64,000 nt of DNA from Pedobacter kyonggii. GTDB lineage: Bacteria > Bacteroidota > Bacteroidia > Sphingobacteriales > Sphingobacteriaceae. A program made the position numbers and the translations under genes. Location of the stretch: the NCBI RefSeq assembly GCF_004310665.1, contig NZ_SIXF01000015.1:1-64000 (forward strand). Reading direction: 5' to 3'. Shown in pieces: positions 39,480 through 48,104 of this stretch. Under the pieces are notes generated by a model that was given only the letters and a program-made list of their open reading frames with translations, searched no databases and was not told the origin of the DNA. Numbering within the stretch: the first letter of the stretch is position 1; every line of letters starts with the position of its first letter.

Positions 39480-41051
39480 TTATTTTGCAAATGCTACAGA
39501 ACGGGTTTCTCTGATTACGGTAACCTTAATCTGACCAGGATAAGTCATTTCGGTTTGAATACGTGTAGAAATATCTGCAGCTAAAAGTTCTGCCTGTGCA
39601 TCGGTAATGCGTTCACTTTCTACAATTACGCGCAGTTCTCTACCAGCCTGAATTGCAAACGTTTTTTCTACACCAGGGTAAGATAAAGCCAGTTCTTCTA
39701 AATCTTTAAGGCGTTTAATATAACTTTCTACCACCTCACGACGTGCACCTGGACGAGCACCAGAAATCGCATCACAAGCCTGCACAATTGGAGAGATCAT
39801 TGAAGTCATCTCAATTTCATCGTGGTGGGCGCCAATAGCATTACAAATTTCAGGGTGCTCTTTATATTTTTCGGCCAGTTGCATACCTAAAATTGCGTGT
39901 GGCAATTCAGGATTATCATCAGGTACTTTACCTATATCATGTAATAAACCTGCACGTTTGGCCATTTTAGCATTTAAGCCTAATTCGGCAGCCATCGTTG
40001 CACAGAAATTCGCTACCTCACGGGAGTGATGTAAAAGGTTTTGTCCGTAAGATGAACGGTAACGCATACGGCCAACCATACGGATCAACTCGGGGTGCAA
40101 ACCATGGATACCCAAATCGATTACTGTACGCTCACCAATCTCTACAATTTCGTCTTCGATCTGTTTTTTGGTTTTCGCTACAATTTCCTCAATACGAGCT
40201 GGGTGGATACGACCATCTGTTACCAAACGGTGTAAAGCCAAACGGGCAATTTCCCTTCTTACCGGATCGAAACCTGACAAAATAATTGCCTCTGGTGTAT
40301 CATCCACAATAATCTCAATACCGGTAGCGGCTTCTAAAGCGCGGATATTTCTACCTTCTCTACCAATAACGCGGCCTTTAATCTCATCGCTTTCGATATG
40401 AAAAATAGAAACCGAATTTTCAATTGCAGCTTCGGTAGCGGTACGCTGAATGGTTTGGATGACTACTTTTTTAGCTTCTTTGCTCGCTGTTAACTTTGCT
40501 TCATCAACAATATCCTTCACCTGCATCATTGCCTGTGTACGGGCCTCTTGTTTCAGATTTTCTACCAATTGCTCTTTAGCTTCTTCGGCAGATAGACCAG
40601 CAATGGTTTCTAATTGTTTTAGGTGTTGGTTTTTAAGCACTTCAACTTCTTCTTGCTTTTTAACCGCAATTTCGGTTTGCTTTTCTAAAACGCTTTTTTG
40701 CTTATCGAGTTCTTGTTCTTTTTTATTAAAATTTTCCATACGCTGATTTACCGATTGCTCTTTCTGCTTCATGGTATTTTCGCGTTGGTTAATGTTGTTG
40801 TTTTTGGCATTCACTTCTTGCTCATGCTCAGCTTTCATTTGCAAAAACTTTTCTTTTGCTTCTAAAAGTTTATTCTTTTTTAAGATCTCTGCATTGTTTT
40901 CTGCATCTTTTAAAATCTTTTTCACTTTGTTCTGTGCGGCAACTTCCTGCTGTTTAAGCAAGTTACGCAGGAGGAATCTTCCTACCACCACTCCGATAGC
41001 TATACCCGCTATTACGGCAAATACGTATCCTAATATTTCAACTATTTCCAT
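39480..41051 (-). CDS. rny: Ribonuclease Y
   Basis: A 523-residue membrane-anchored endoribonuclease that starts mRNA decay. It has an N-terminal membrane helix (about 5-27), a long coiled coil (about 30-190), a KH domain ([29 protein letters not shown]) and an HD domain with [11 protein letters not shown], the GLLHDIGKV metal site and [10 protein letters not shown]. The length matches the family. It lies downstream of pheT, zapA and a candidate 6S RNA. Confidence 0.97.
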   Translation of the reverse strand: MEIVEILGYVFAVIAGIAIGVVVGRFLLRNLLKQQEVAAQNKVKKILKDAENNAEILKKNKLLEAKEKFLQMKAEHEQEVNAKNNNINQRENTMKQKEQSVNQRMENFNKKEQELDKQKSVLEKQTEIAVKKQEEVEVLKNQHLKQLETIAGLSAEEAKEQLVENLKQEARTQAMMQVKDIVDEAKLTASKEAKKVVIQTIQRTATEAAIENSVSIFHIESDEIKGRVIGREGRNIRALEAATGIEIIVDDTPEAIILSGFDPVRREIARLALHRLVTDGRIHPARIEEIVAKTKKQIEDEIVEIGERTVIDLGIHGLHPELIRMVGRMRYRSSYGQNLLHHSREVANFCATMAAELGLNAKMAKRAGLLHDIGKVPDDNPELPHAILGMQLAEKYKEHPEICNAIGAHHDEIEMTSMISPIVQACDAISGARPGARREVVESYIKRLKDLEELALSYPGVEKTFAIQAGRELRVIVESERITDAQAELLAADISTRIQTEMTYPGQIKVTVIRETRSVAFAK

Positions 41052-41065
41052 TTTGTTTTTTAAGT

Positions 41066-41240
41066 AAAAAAAAACCGCAACTAATTTTTAAAGTCTCATA
41101 CATTTTAAACCTCAACTAAGCATAATTAGGGTTTAAGCCATTTTCAGGTGCCATAGCAGATGAAATACGCCCTCTTAACCCTATAGATATTGAAGTGTTA
41201 AGTTTTATAAAATTTGAAACTCAAAAACTAGCTGCGGCTA
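41066..41240 (-). ncRNA. ssrS: Candidate 6S RNA
   Basis: About 170 nt on the minus strand between zapA and rny. The two ends form a 15-bp closing stem, CCGCAGCTAGTTTTT (5' side, 41223-41237) with AAAAATTAGTTGCGG (41075-41089), containing two G-U pairs. A T9 tract follows at 41066-41074. The interior is mostly unpaired, with a terminal stem GGGTTAAG/CTTAAACCC. A long closing stem, open centre and apical hairpin directly downstream of zapA are the hallmarks of 6S RNA, which binds sigma-70-type RNA polymerase in stationary phase. Identification rests on architecture and synteny, not on a covariance search. Confidence 0.68.
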
Positions 41241-41261
41241 TGTTTTTATGCTAATATTAGC

Positions 41262-41347
41262 GTCGTCATCCTAATCCGATAGCTATCGGATTTATTTTAG
41301 GATCTTATTAAATAGGCTCTGAAACAAGTTCAGAGTGACGAATCGCC
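41262..41347. repeat. GTCATCCTGA-family palindromic repeat pair
   Basis: It contains a perfect 20-bp palindrome AATCCGATAGCTATCGGATT (41273-41292) and a CTGAAACAAGTTCAG hairpin (41312-41326), bounded by GTCATCC and GTGACGA. It occupies the gap between zapA and the 6S RNA candidate. Confidence 0.7.
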
Positions 41348-41360
41348 GAAAGAACGAACC

Positions 41361-41651
41361 TTATTTTGAAAAGAAATTACTGAGTAAAACATCCAATTCT
41401 TCAACTTTATCGGCAACAGCAGTATCCTGGCTTTGTACTTTGTTTTCTGTTCTTAATACAGCTGTTGCATAGTGCAATACTGCCATAGAAAGAAGATCCT
41501 GCTTATCTCTAACCGCATAATTATCCTGATAATCTTTTATGCGCTCGTTGATCATTTTTGCTGCCCGTCTCACAATTTCTTCCTCTTCCATATTCACCTT
41601 TAGTGGATAAATACGGTCGGAAATGGTTATTTTAATCGAGATTTCTCCCAT
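41361..41651 (-). CDS. zapA: Cell division protein ZapA
   Basis: A 96-residue ZapA that cross-links FtsZ filaments at midcell. The N-terminal domain ISIKITISDRIYPLKVNMEEEEIVRRAAKMINERIKDY and the C-terminal coiled coil are as in the family. It follows the coiled-coil gene by 33 bp in the pheT-zapA unit. Confidence 0.92.
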   Translation of the reverse strand: MGEISIKITISDRIYPLKVNMEEEEIVRRAAKMINERIKDYQDNYAVRDKQDLLSMAVLHYATAVLRTENKVQSQDTAVADKVEELDVLLSNFFSK

Positions 41652-41684
41652 TTGTTTAGCTTAGTTTCTGATTTCTCTGCATCA

Positions 41685-41975
41685 TTATTTTTTTAATAAT
41701 GCAATACTCTTATCAATCTCCCGCACAAAATCGTTAATTTTTTGTTTAATGTCAAGCGACTTCTCACTTGCCCCCTCTATACTTTTAGCCAATTTTGTAA
41801 CCCTTAATTTTTCATCAAGTTCTACATTTTTGCCTTTCGCTGTATCGAGCGCTACTTTTAACGATTGATTTTCAAGCTTTAATAAATCATTTTCTTCCTG
41901 TAGCGCATTACATAGCTCCAATACCTGAGCCGTTTTTTGTAATACCTTATCTAATTGATCTGCAACAGAAGTCAT
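41685..41975 (-). CDS. Coiled-coil protein between pheT and zapA
   Basis: A 96-residue, almost wholly helical protein with leucine heptads (VLELCNALQEENDLLKLENQSLKVALDTAKGKNVELDEKLRVTKLAK). It resembles ZapB-like division coiled coils in size and character, and sits immediately upstream of zapA. A ZapA-partner role is an inference from position and coiled-coil form, not from clear homology. Confidence 0.72.
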   Translation of the reverse strand: MTSVADQLDKVLQKTAQVLELCNALQEENDLLKLENQSLKVALDTAKGKNVELDEKLRVTKLAKSIEGASEKSLDIKQKINDFVREIDKSIALLKK

Positions 41976-42006
41976 GAATTTATTTCTAAAAATACGAATT
42001 TATATT

Positions 42007-44406
42007 TTATTTCCTAATTTCTGCTCCAGCTTGTGCTGTTAAATTCGCGATTAGTTTTTGCATCGTATTTTCGATCTGCTTATCGGTTAAGGTTTGTTCC
42101 TCATCCTGCAAAATGAAATTCAGGGCGTACGATTTTTTACCCTCCGGTAATTTGTCACCTACATATACATCAAACACACCAACCTCTTTGATCAGCTTTT
42201 TATCGGTTTTGAAAGCAATGCCTTTTAAGGTATCGAAAGTTACCGCCTGATCGATCAATAAAGATAAATCTCTACGTACTTGCGGGTACTTAGAAACTTC
42301 TTTGTTCACGATTTTATTTTTCCTTACAATATCCAACAAAGCTGCCCAATCAAAATCGGCATAAAAAACCTCAGCGTTTACATCTGCTACTTTACGGTCG
42401 GCTTTTGAAACGGCGCCGAAACTTACCAGGGTTTTATCTCCACGGAAATATTTAATTCCGTAAGCAAAGTTTTCATCGTTTAAGGTATCGGTTTGATAGC
42501 TTGCAATACCCAAACGGCTTATAATGGCATCAACTGCCGATTTTAAGTTATAAAAGGTAATCGATTTAGCATTGTGGTTCCATTGCTCGCTCTGTTTAGC
42601 ACCCGAGATCAACAATAATAACCTTGAGCGCTCTACATACTGCTCATTAATTAAATGATAGGTTTTACCGAATTCATAAAACTTCACATCAGCATTTTTA
42701 CGGTTCTGGTTGTAAGCTACACTCTCTAATGCAGGCATCAATAAATGCTGACGCATTACATTTAAATCGCTGCTTAAGGGATTTAAAATAAATACGGCTT
42801 CGTCTAAATTTTTCGAATAGGCCGATTTAGTTAACGAGTTGCACATAATTTCTGCATAACCGTTTGAGGTAAGCATATCTGCAATTACGTTATGCGTATT
42901 TTCTTTCTCAGGCTTAATGCTGTAAGAAAGCGATGCATTTACCTTTGAAGGGATTTCTATATTGTTATAACCGTAAATACGCAATACCTCTTCTGTAATA
43001 TCACATTCGCGGGTTACATCAACTTTAAACGACGGTACTCTTAAAGCCAAAGTATCTTCAGAGGTATTGGTTGCCGCAATACCTAAAGCAGTAATAATGT
43101 GTTTAATTTCGGCCGATGGAATATTTGCACCAATTAATTTATTGATGTTGGTATAACTTACTTCAAACTCGAAAGGCTTGATATGACTTGGATAAATATC
43201 GGATACTGATGAAGAGATTTCCCCGCCAGCCAGTTCTTTAATTAATAACGCTGCATATTTTAAAGCCGTAACCGTAATCTCCGGATCGGTACCACGCTCG
43301 TAGCGGAAAGAGGCATCAGTTTTTAATCCGTGCCTTTTTGAAGTTTTACGAACAGAAACCGAATTAAAGTAAGCACTTTCTAAGAAAATATTTTTGGTAT
43401 TGGCATCAACACCAGAAGATTTTCCACCAAAAACACCTGCGATACACATTGGCGTTTCGGCATTGCAGATCATTAAATCATCTGCACCCAACTTACGTTC
43501 TACATCATCAAGGGTTACAAAAGGCGTTCCTTCTGCAACTTTTTTCACGATTACTTTTCCACCGGTAATTTTATCGGCATCGAAAGCATGTAAAGGCTGA
43601 CCTAAACCATGAAGGATATAATTGGTAATATCAACCACATTATTGATCGGACGTAAACCAATTACCTTTAATTTATCTTTTAACCACTCTGGCGATTCTT
43701 TTACGGTAACCCCAGAAAGTGTTAGGCTGCTATAACGCGGACAAGCGGCTAAATCTTCTACCTCTACCGGAATTACCAGGTTTTCGTTATCTGTTTTAAA
43801 AGCTGAAAGATCAGGTATTTCATATTCACTTCTGAAATAAGCGGCCAAATCTCTCGCCACACCTAAGTGAGAAGCCGCATCAGCACGGTTTGGTGTTAAT
43901 CCGATTTCGAAAACAAAATCATCATCCATTTTGAAATGGTCTTTAGCACGGATCCCGATTTCAGTATCATCAGCAAGGATCATAATCCCATCATGCGATT
44001 TACCCAAACCAATTTCATCTTCAGCACAGATCATCCCTTGAGAAAGTTCTCCCCTGATTTTTGATTCTTTGATTTTAAAAGGTTCGCCCTCTAAAGGATA
44101 TACCGTAGTACCCACTGTAGCTACTACTACTTTTTGGCCAGCACCTACATTTGGAGCACCACAAACAATCTGAAGGTTTTCTTTACCACCCACGTTTACC
44201 GTAGTAATGCGCAAACGATCGGCATTGGGATGCTGAACACAGGTTAATACTTCGCCGATAACCAAGCCTTCTAAACCGCCCACAACAGGCTGCACTTTTT
44301 CTACACTTTCTACTTCTAAACCAACATTGGTAAGAATTAACGAAAGCTCTTGAGGTGTTTTATCGATCTGTACGAATTGTTTTAACCAGTTATATGATAT
44401 TTTCAT
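42007..44406 (-). CDS. pheT: Phenylalanine--tRNA ligase subunit beta
   Basis: A 799-residue PheT. The MKISYNWLKQFVQI start (ATG at 44406) is the family start; an upstream extension through the word array is rejected. Domains in order: EMAP-like tRNA-binding domain (about 40-150), B3/B4 editing module, B5, catalytic-like core and the C-terminal ferredoxin-fold anticodon-binding domain (SKYPQVRRDLSLLIDQAVTFD). It forms the alpha2beta2 enzyme with PheS, which is not in this window. Confidence 0.97.
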   Translation of the reverse strand: MKISYNWLKQFVQIDKTPQELSLILTNVGLEVESVEKVQPVVGGLEGLVIGEVLTCVQHPNADRLRITTVNVGGKENLQIVCGAPNVGAGQKVVVATVGTTVYPLEGEPFKIKESKIRGELSQGMICAEDEIGLGKSHDGIMILADDTEIGIRAKDHFKMDDDFVFEIGLTPNRADAASHLGVARDLAAYFRSEYEIPDLSAFKTDNENLVIPVEVEDLAACPRYSSLTLSGVTVKESPEWLKDKLKVIGLRPINNVVDITNYILHGLGQPLHAFDADKITGGKVIVKKVAEGTPFVTLDDVERKLGADDLMICNAETPMCIAGVFGGKSSGVDANTKNIFLESAYFNSVSVRKTSKRHGLKTDASFRYERGTDPEITVTALKYAALLIKELAGGEISSSVSDIYPSHIKPFEFEVSYTNINKLIGANIPSAEIKHIITALGIAATNTSEDTLALRVPSFKVDVTRECDITEEVLRIYGYNNIEIPSKVNASLSYSIKPEKENTHNVIADMLTSNGYAEIMCNSLTKSAYSKNLDEAVFILNPLSSDLNVMRQHLLMPALESVAYNQNRKNADVKFYEFGKTYHLINEQYVERSRLLLLISGAKQSEQWNHNAKSITFYNLKSAVDAIISRLGIASYQTDTLNDENFAYGIKYFRGDKTLVSFGAVSKADRKVADVNAEVFYADFDWAALLDIVRKNKIVNKEVSKYPQVRRDLSLLIDQAVTFDTLKGIAFKTDKKLIKEVGVFDVYVGDKLPEGKKSYALNFILQDEEQTLTDKQIENTMQKLIANLTAQAGAEIRK

Positions 44407-44462
44407 TTGGAGTATCAGGTAATGAGTATCAGGTATCAAGACAAATCTCGACTGATACTCTA
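44407..44462. repeat. GAGTATCAGG word array upstream of pheT
   Basis: Repeated (G)AGTATCAGG words starting at the pheT start codon; GAGTATCAG (44424-44432) pairs with CTGATACTC (44452-44460). The word resembles that in the rpoB-rpoC spacer. Confidence 0.7.
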
Positions 44463-44593
44463 TTTCTATAAAACGCAAAGATATTATTTAAAGGTCAAAG
44501 GAGAAAGTTAAATTATCGGGATTTGAGATTCCAGACATGAGATTTGAGACTTACGGGCGCTAAAATTTTGGTTCAAGAACATAATAAAAATGA

Positions 44594-44788
44594 TTAATGG
44601 CCAATATTTAAATTAGATAGAATTACTGCACATGCTCCTGCTCCTATTACCAGCATTATAACAGATGCAATAACCAGTTTAAGGCCGGGTTTAACTGGTT
44701 GATTTTTCGCAGCTTTCACGATGATCTGAATGATGCCTATTACAAACAACAATGCGACAACTACCCAATATACAATAAAAAGTTCCAT
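44594..44788 (-). CDS. Small two-TM membrane protein, copy 2
   Basis: A 64-residue protein: TM1 (about 4-25), loop KAAKNQPVKPGLK, TM2 (about 37-57) with the end IGAGACAVILSNL holding Cys53. It is a paralogue of the gene 14 bp upstream (44803-44997), sharing FVIGIIQII, PVK.GLKL and GACAV. It is the last gene of the operon with the radical SAM protein and the Lgt paralogue. No known family recognised. Confidence 0.78.
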   Translation of the reverse strand: MELFIVYWVVVALLFVIGIIQIIVKAAKNQPVKPGLKLVIASVIMLVIGAGACAVILSNLNIGH

Positions 44789-44802
44789 AGCCGTACCCGA
44801 TA

Positions 44803-44997
44803 TTAACTGTTAAAGAGCAATACCGCACAGGCACCAAAACCAATCACCATCATAATTACTGAAATAATAAGCAATTTTAACCCAAACTTTACAGGTTCTT
44901 TCCTTGATGATTTGATAATAATCTGAATAATCCCCACAACAAAGAGTACAACAGCGGTAAGACAATAAACAATAAATAATCCGAATAAACCTTCCAT
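44803..44997 (-). CDS. Small two-TM membrane protein, copy 1
   Basis: A 64-residue paralogue of the following gene: TM1 (about 6-28), loop KSSRKEPVKFGLK, TM2 (about 41-62) with GFGACAVLLFNS and Cys57 equivalent to Cys53 in the copy. A second Cys (Cys12) is in TM1. It starts 1 bp after the radical SAM gene, so the two are translationally coupled. The tandem duplicate suggests a small membrane subunit or substrate of the neighbouring enzymes; that is inference. Confidence 0.78.
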   Translation of the reverse strand: MEGLFGLFIVYCLTAVVLFVVGIIQIIIKSSRKEPVKFGLKLLIISVIMMVIGFGACAVLLFNS

Positions 44998-44998
44998 G

Positions 44999-46393
44999 TT
45001 AGTTCATATTTAATTTTTCCCTGATCAGATCTATTTTGTTGTCGCGGTAAAAAATATTCATGGTTTCGAAGGGTACCATTTTATATTTATCGCTCACAAT
45101 GTGCACGCATGACTTTTTAACAGCACGTACATCAAAATCCAGCGGATCCATAAAATTCATGATGATAATCCGAAATAAATTATCGTAACTTAAACTATCT
45201 GATTTTACCCTTGGCAGGCAACACATTAATTCGCCAAAGGTATCTTCCGCACAATCTACCGAAACACCCGTACTAAACAAATTCAGCATGTGTTCTTTCA
45301 ATTTTTCATCGTGTTCGAAAACGATAGTATTTTTTGAATTGTTGAGTAAATCTTCCGGATTGATCAGGTGTGTCATCGGCATTACCTCATCGCCGATCTT
45401 TAATGCATAAGCCATACACAATGCATCGGGGTTGCATGGCACAGGAATTAAATCTTGTGGGGTAAAGGTTGGGTATTGCTCATAAATTTTTCTGCGCACC
45501 TCAGTTAGGGTGATTCTTCCCTGTTGATCATTATAATCATCATTTCTTCCGGCAACCTGAGTAGGCTGGAAAGTAACACCGCGAACACATTTCTGTTTAA
45601 GTGCATAATCTAAAATATCGCCAATTTCATGATCGTTAAGGCCATTTTGCAAAGTAACCACCAAAGTAGTAGATACATTAAACTGATTGAGGTGATCGAT
45701 GGCTTTTCTTCTTACTTCGGTAAGGTCTTCTCCCCTTAGCTTGGTTAATACTTCGGCGCTGAAACTATCAAACTGCAGGTAGATTTCAAAATCGGGCATA
45801 TAGCTTGCTAATTTCTCTACAAAGCCAATATCTTTTGCAATCCTGATGCCATTCGTATTCACCATTAAGTGTTTAATGGGCTTTGTTTTGGCAAGGTCTA
45901 AAATCTTAAAAAAATCGGGATGTACGGTTGGTTCTCCTCCCGAAAGTTGAACCACATCGGGTTCACCCTCATTAGCCACCACAACATCCATCATCCGTTC
46001 TATTTCTTCCAGCGTACGGTGCCTGCCATAACTTGGCGACGACATGGCATAACATGTTGGACAGGCAAGGTTGCAACGATCAGTAACCTCTATTACGGTT
46101 AAACACGAATGCTGTTCATGATCGGTACACAGGCCGCAATCGTAAGGGCAGCCATAATGCACTTTGGTATTAAACTTAAGCGGCATTTCCGACTGTTTAT
46201 TGTAATTCCTGATCTGTTTGTAATATTCTACATCATCAGCAATCATTACTTTGCTATCGCCATGCGTTCTGCAGTTTTTCAGCATAAATACCTTGGCATC
46301 CTGAAAAACAATTTTCGCATCGCAAAGCTGTAAACATTCGGGGCAAAGACTTTTAGTATAATCGTAGTATATATAATCTCTGGTATTGGCCAT
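44999..46393 (-). CDS. Cysteine-rich radical SAM protein, tetraether-lipid-synthase (Tes)-like layout
   Basis: A 464-residue radical SAM enzyme. The SAM cluster is Cys107, Cys111, Cys114 in TDRCNLACPTCYA, with GGEP at 152-155. Extra metal-site candidates precede it: CPEC (17-20) with Cys24, Cys41-x-x-His44, and GCPYDCGLC (Cys82, 86, 89) followed by DHEQHSCL. More Cys lie near the C-terminal third (PVPCNPDALC and LMCCL). This series of N-terminal rubredoxin-like and auxiliary cluster motifs just before a radical SAM core matches the archaeal Tes/MJ0619 family, which joins lipid tails through C-C bonds. Here the substrate is unknown. It sits 5 bp after the Lgt paralogue. Confidence 0.78.
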   Translation of the reverse strand: MANTRDYIYYDYTKSLCPECLQLCDAKIVFQDAKVFMLKNCRTHGDSKVMIADDVEYYKQIRNYNKQSEMPLKFNTKVHYGCPYDCGLCTDHEQHSCLTVIEVTDRCNLACPTCYAMSSPSYGRHRTLEEIERMMDVVVANEGEPDVVQLSGGEPTVHPDFFKILDLAKTKPIKHLMVNTNGIRIAKDIGFVEKLASYMPDFEIYLQFDSFSAEVLTKLRGEDLTEVRRKAIDHLNQFNVSTTLVVTLQNGLNDHEIGDILDYALKQKCVRGVTFQPTQVAGRNDDYNDQQGRITLTEVRRKIYEQYPTFTPQDLIPVPCNPDALCMAYALKIGDEVMPMTHLINPEDLLNNSKNTIVFEHDEKLKEHMLNLFSTGVSVDCAEDTFGELMCCLPRVKSDSLSYDNLFRIIIMNFMDPLDFDVRAVKKSCVHIVSDKYKMVPFETMNIFYRDNKIDLIREKLNMN

Positions 46394-46398
46394 AATGT

Positions 46399-47157
46399 TT
46401 ACTGTTTATGTAAAATCTGTTTCGAAATTCTGATGATGAATCTATAATAATAAATAAAAATAAACAATGCAGACCAATGAATGCTGCTTAAATTTAAAAA
46501 TAATGAATGGTAAGGCTTTATAAATTCTACCCAAAAACGGAACAGGAAATACAATACCATAAATAATTTAAAACGGTCTCCATTGATCAATATCTTATTT
46601 TTCAAGCAACTGAACAAAAAAATCAGAAGTATGAGGTAAACCATTTCGTATAGCATGATGGGATGCCGCAATACACCATCGCCCAAATCCATACCAGTAA
46701 AAAAATGGGTAGGGATGCCGTAGGTTGGCTCGTCGATCCCCATGGAAAAGCAACCGATACGGCCAATAATAAGGGCAACCAAAATCGGGATAACATAGAT
46801 ATCTCCGGAGGCGGTAGTCACACCTATTATCTTTTTTATCAATTCAACACCGAACAAACCACCAAGCAAACCGCCAACAATGGTTTTACTTTGATAAAGA
46901 ACTGAAAAACTAAGGTGGTGGAGTACTTCGGGCGTTTCGAGCACAGCAATTACACGCGAGCCAATTAATGCCCCAAGCATGGCGCCCAGCATAATCCACA
47001 GCCTGTTTTCATCAGATATCGGGTCTTTAATTCCTTTTTTATAGAAATAATACAACCTAACACCAATTATAAATGCCAGTGTTTCGAAAATATAGTGATA
47101 ATGGTATTGGTTACCAAAAAGCTCGAATTGAAAGGGAAACAGAGATTTTAACAGCAT
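46399..47157 (-). CDS. Lgt paralogue (prolipoprotein diacylglyceryl transferase-like)
   Basis: A 252-residue polytopic membrane protein of the Lgt family, by GRIGCFSMGIDEPTYGIPT (132-150), HPIMLYE (165-171) and YFLFRFWVEFIKP (203-215). Lgt moves diacylglyceryl from phosphatidylglycerol to the lipobox Cys. This copy keeps Arg133 and Arg207, equivalent to essential arginines, but Val94 in KTIVGG replaces the usual catalytic His of FHGG, and Cys136 replaces the invariant Asn of GRIGNF. It is probably a paralogue with altered chemistry or acceptor, not the housekeeping Lgt. It is 3 bp from the upstream EEP gene and 5 bp from the radical SAM gene. Confidence 0.75.
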   Translation of the reverse strand: MLLKSLFPFQFELFGNQYHYHYIFETLAFIIGVRLYYFYKKGIKDPISDENRLWIMLGAMLGALIGSRVIAVLETPEVLHHLSFSVLYQSKTIVGGLLGGLFGVELIKKIIGVTTASGDIYVIPILVALIIGRIGCFSMGIDEPTYGIPTHFFTGMDLGDGVLRHPIMLYEMVYLILLIFLFSCLKNKILINGDRFKLFMVLYFLFRFWVEFIKPYHSLFLNLSSIHWSALFIFIYYYRFIIRISKQILHKQ

Positions 47158-47160
47158 TTA

Positions 47161-47997
47161 TTAAAACCAAAGCCTGCAAAAAACAGGTAAATGATCAGAA
47201 TAATACCTTTTATCCTTACTGTCAGTCAATACGGCAAATTTCTGCACTTTAAAACCTTTGTTTACAAAAATGTAATCGATCCTGTTTTTGAGGTCGCTGT
47301 TAAAATCAAAAGCATTAAAAGTACCTGTCGGGCCATATGGAGGCTCTACAGAAATATCTTTTGCATCGATCAGAAAAGATTTTATGGTAGCAATAGCTTC
47401 TGTTTCCGGCGTTACGTTTAAGTCACCTGTAAAAACAACCGGTAACGATGGTGCAATCTGCTGTATTTTGCGTTTAAGCAATTTAGCTGATTCGATCCTC
47501 GCCCGAACCCCAATATGATCGTAATGTGTGTTAAAAACGATAAACTCTTTTTTATTCTGCTTATCGTACAACTTAACCCAGCTGCATATCCGGTTAAGTG
47601 CGGCATCCCAACCTTTTGATGGAACATCTGGTGTTTCTGACAGCCAAAAAGTTCCGCCATCCTTTTTAGTGAACCTGTTTTTATCAAAATAAACGGCAGA
47701 AAATTCGCCTTTTCTTTTACCATCCTCACGACCAACACCCACTACATCGAAATTGGAATTCTCCAGAAGCGCATCAAACTGTTCTGGTAAGGCTTCCTGT
47801 ACGCAAAGAATATCAGCATCATGAAATTTCACCAGGGCTTTAACATTATCTTTCCGGTTAGGCCAGGCATTAACACCATCAGATGCTACATTTAAACGGA
47901 TATTGTAAGTAATAATATTAATAGGGACTGCCGTTTTTTGCGCAAATGCCATAACGGTTAACAAAAGAAAAACAGGGATGATTTTTAAAGTATTCAT
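47161..47997 (-). CDS. Secreted endonuclease/exonuclease/phosphatase-family hydrolase
   Basis: A 278-residue exported hydrolase with a signal peptide ending MAFAQ. The EEP fold is shown by ITYNIRLN, ILCVQEAL with its metal Glu, FNTHYDHIG, VVFTGDLNVTP and the final YYSDHLPV. Family members cleave phosphodiesters or phosphomonoesters, including lipids such as sphingomyelin or phosphoinositides. It is the first gene of the unit that runs into the Lgt paralogue (3 bp). That makes a lipid-linked phosphate a reasonable but unproven substrate. Confidence 0.88.
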   Translation of the reverse strand: MNTLKIIPVFLLLTVMAFAQKTAVPINIITYNIRLNVASDGVNAWPNRKDNVKALVKFHDADILCVQEALPEQFDALLENSNFDVVGVGREDGKRKGEFSAVYFDKNRFTKKDGGTFWLSETPDVPSKGWDAALNRICSWVKLYDKQNKKEFIVFNTHYDHIGVRARIESAKLLKRKIQQIAPSLPVVFTGDLNVTPETEAIATIKSFLIDAKDISVEPPYGPTGTFNAFDFNSDLKNRIDYIFVNKGFKVQKFAVLTDSKDKRYYSDHLPVFCRLWF

Positions 47998-48104
47998 AAA
48001 TATATTTACACAATTTAATTAACGCTGGTTAACCAGTAATATTTAATTTTAAGCCGCTATTATACTAATTTAACGTTAATTGTACTTTAACAACCCAATA
48101 TCTT

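Noticed and set aside
42007-44478. A longer PheT with 24 extra N-terminal residues
   Set aside because: The extra codons come from the GAGTATCAGG array; family members begin MKISYNWLK.
44999-46393. Peptide-maturase (RiPP) interpretation of the radical SAM protein
   Set aside because: No SPASM-type C-terminal motif or leader-peptide-binding domain was seen. The N-terminal Cys groups fit the Tes layout better. The small TM neighbours keep a peptide-substrate reading possible, so this is not fully excluded.
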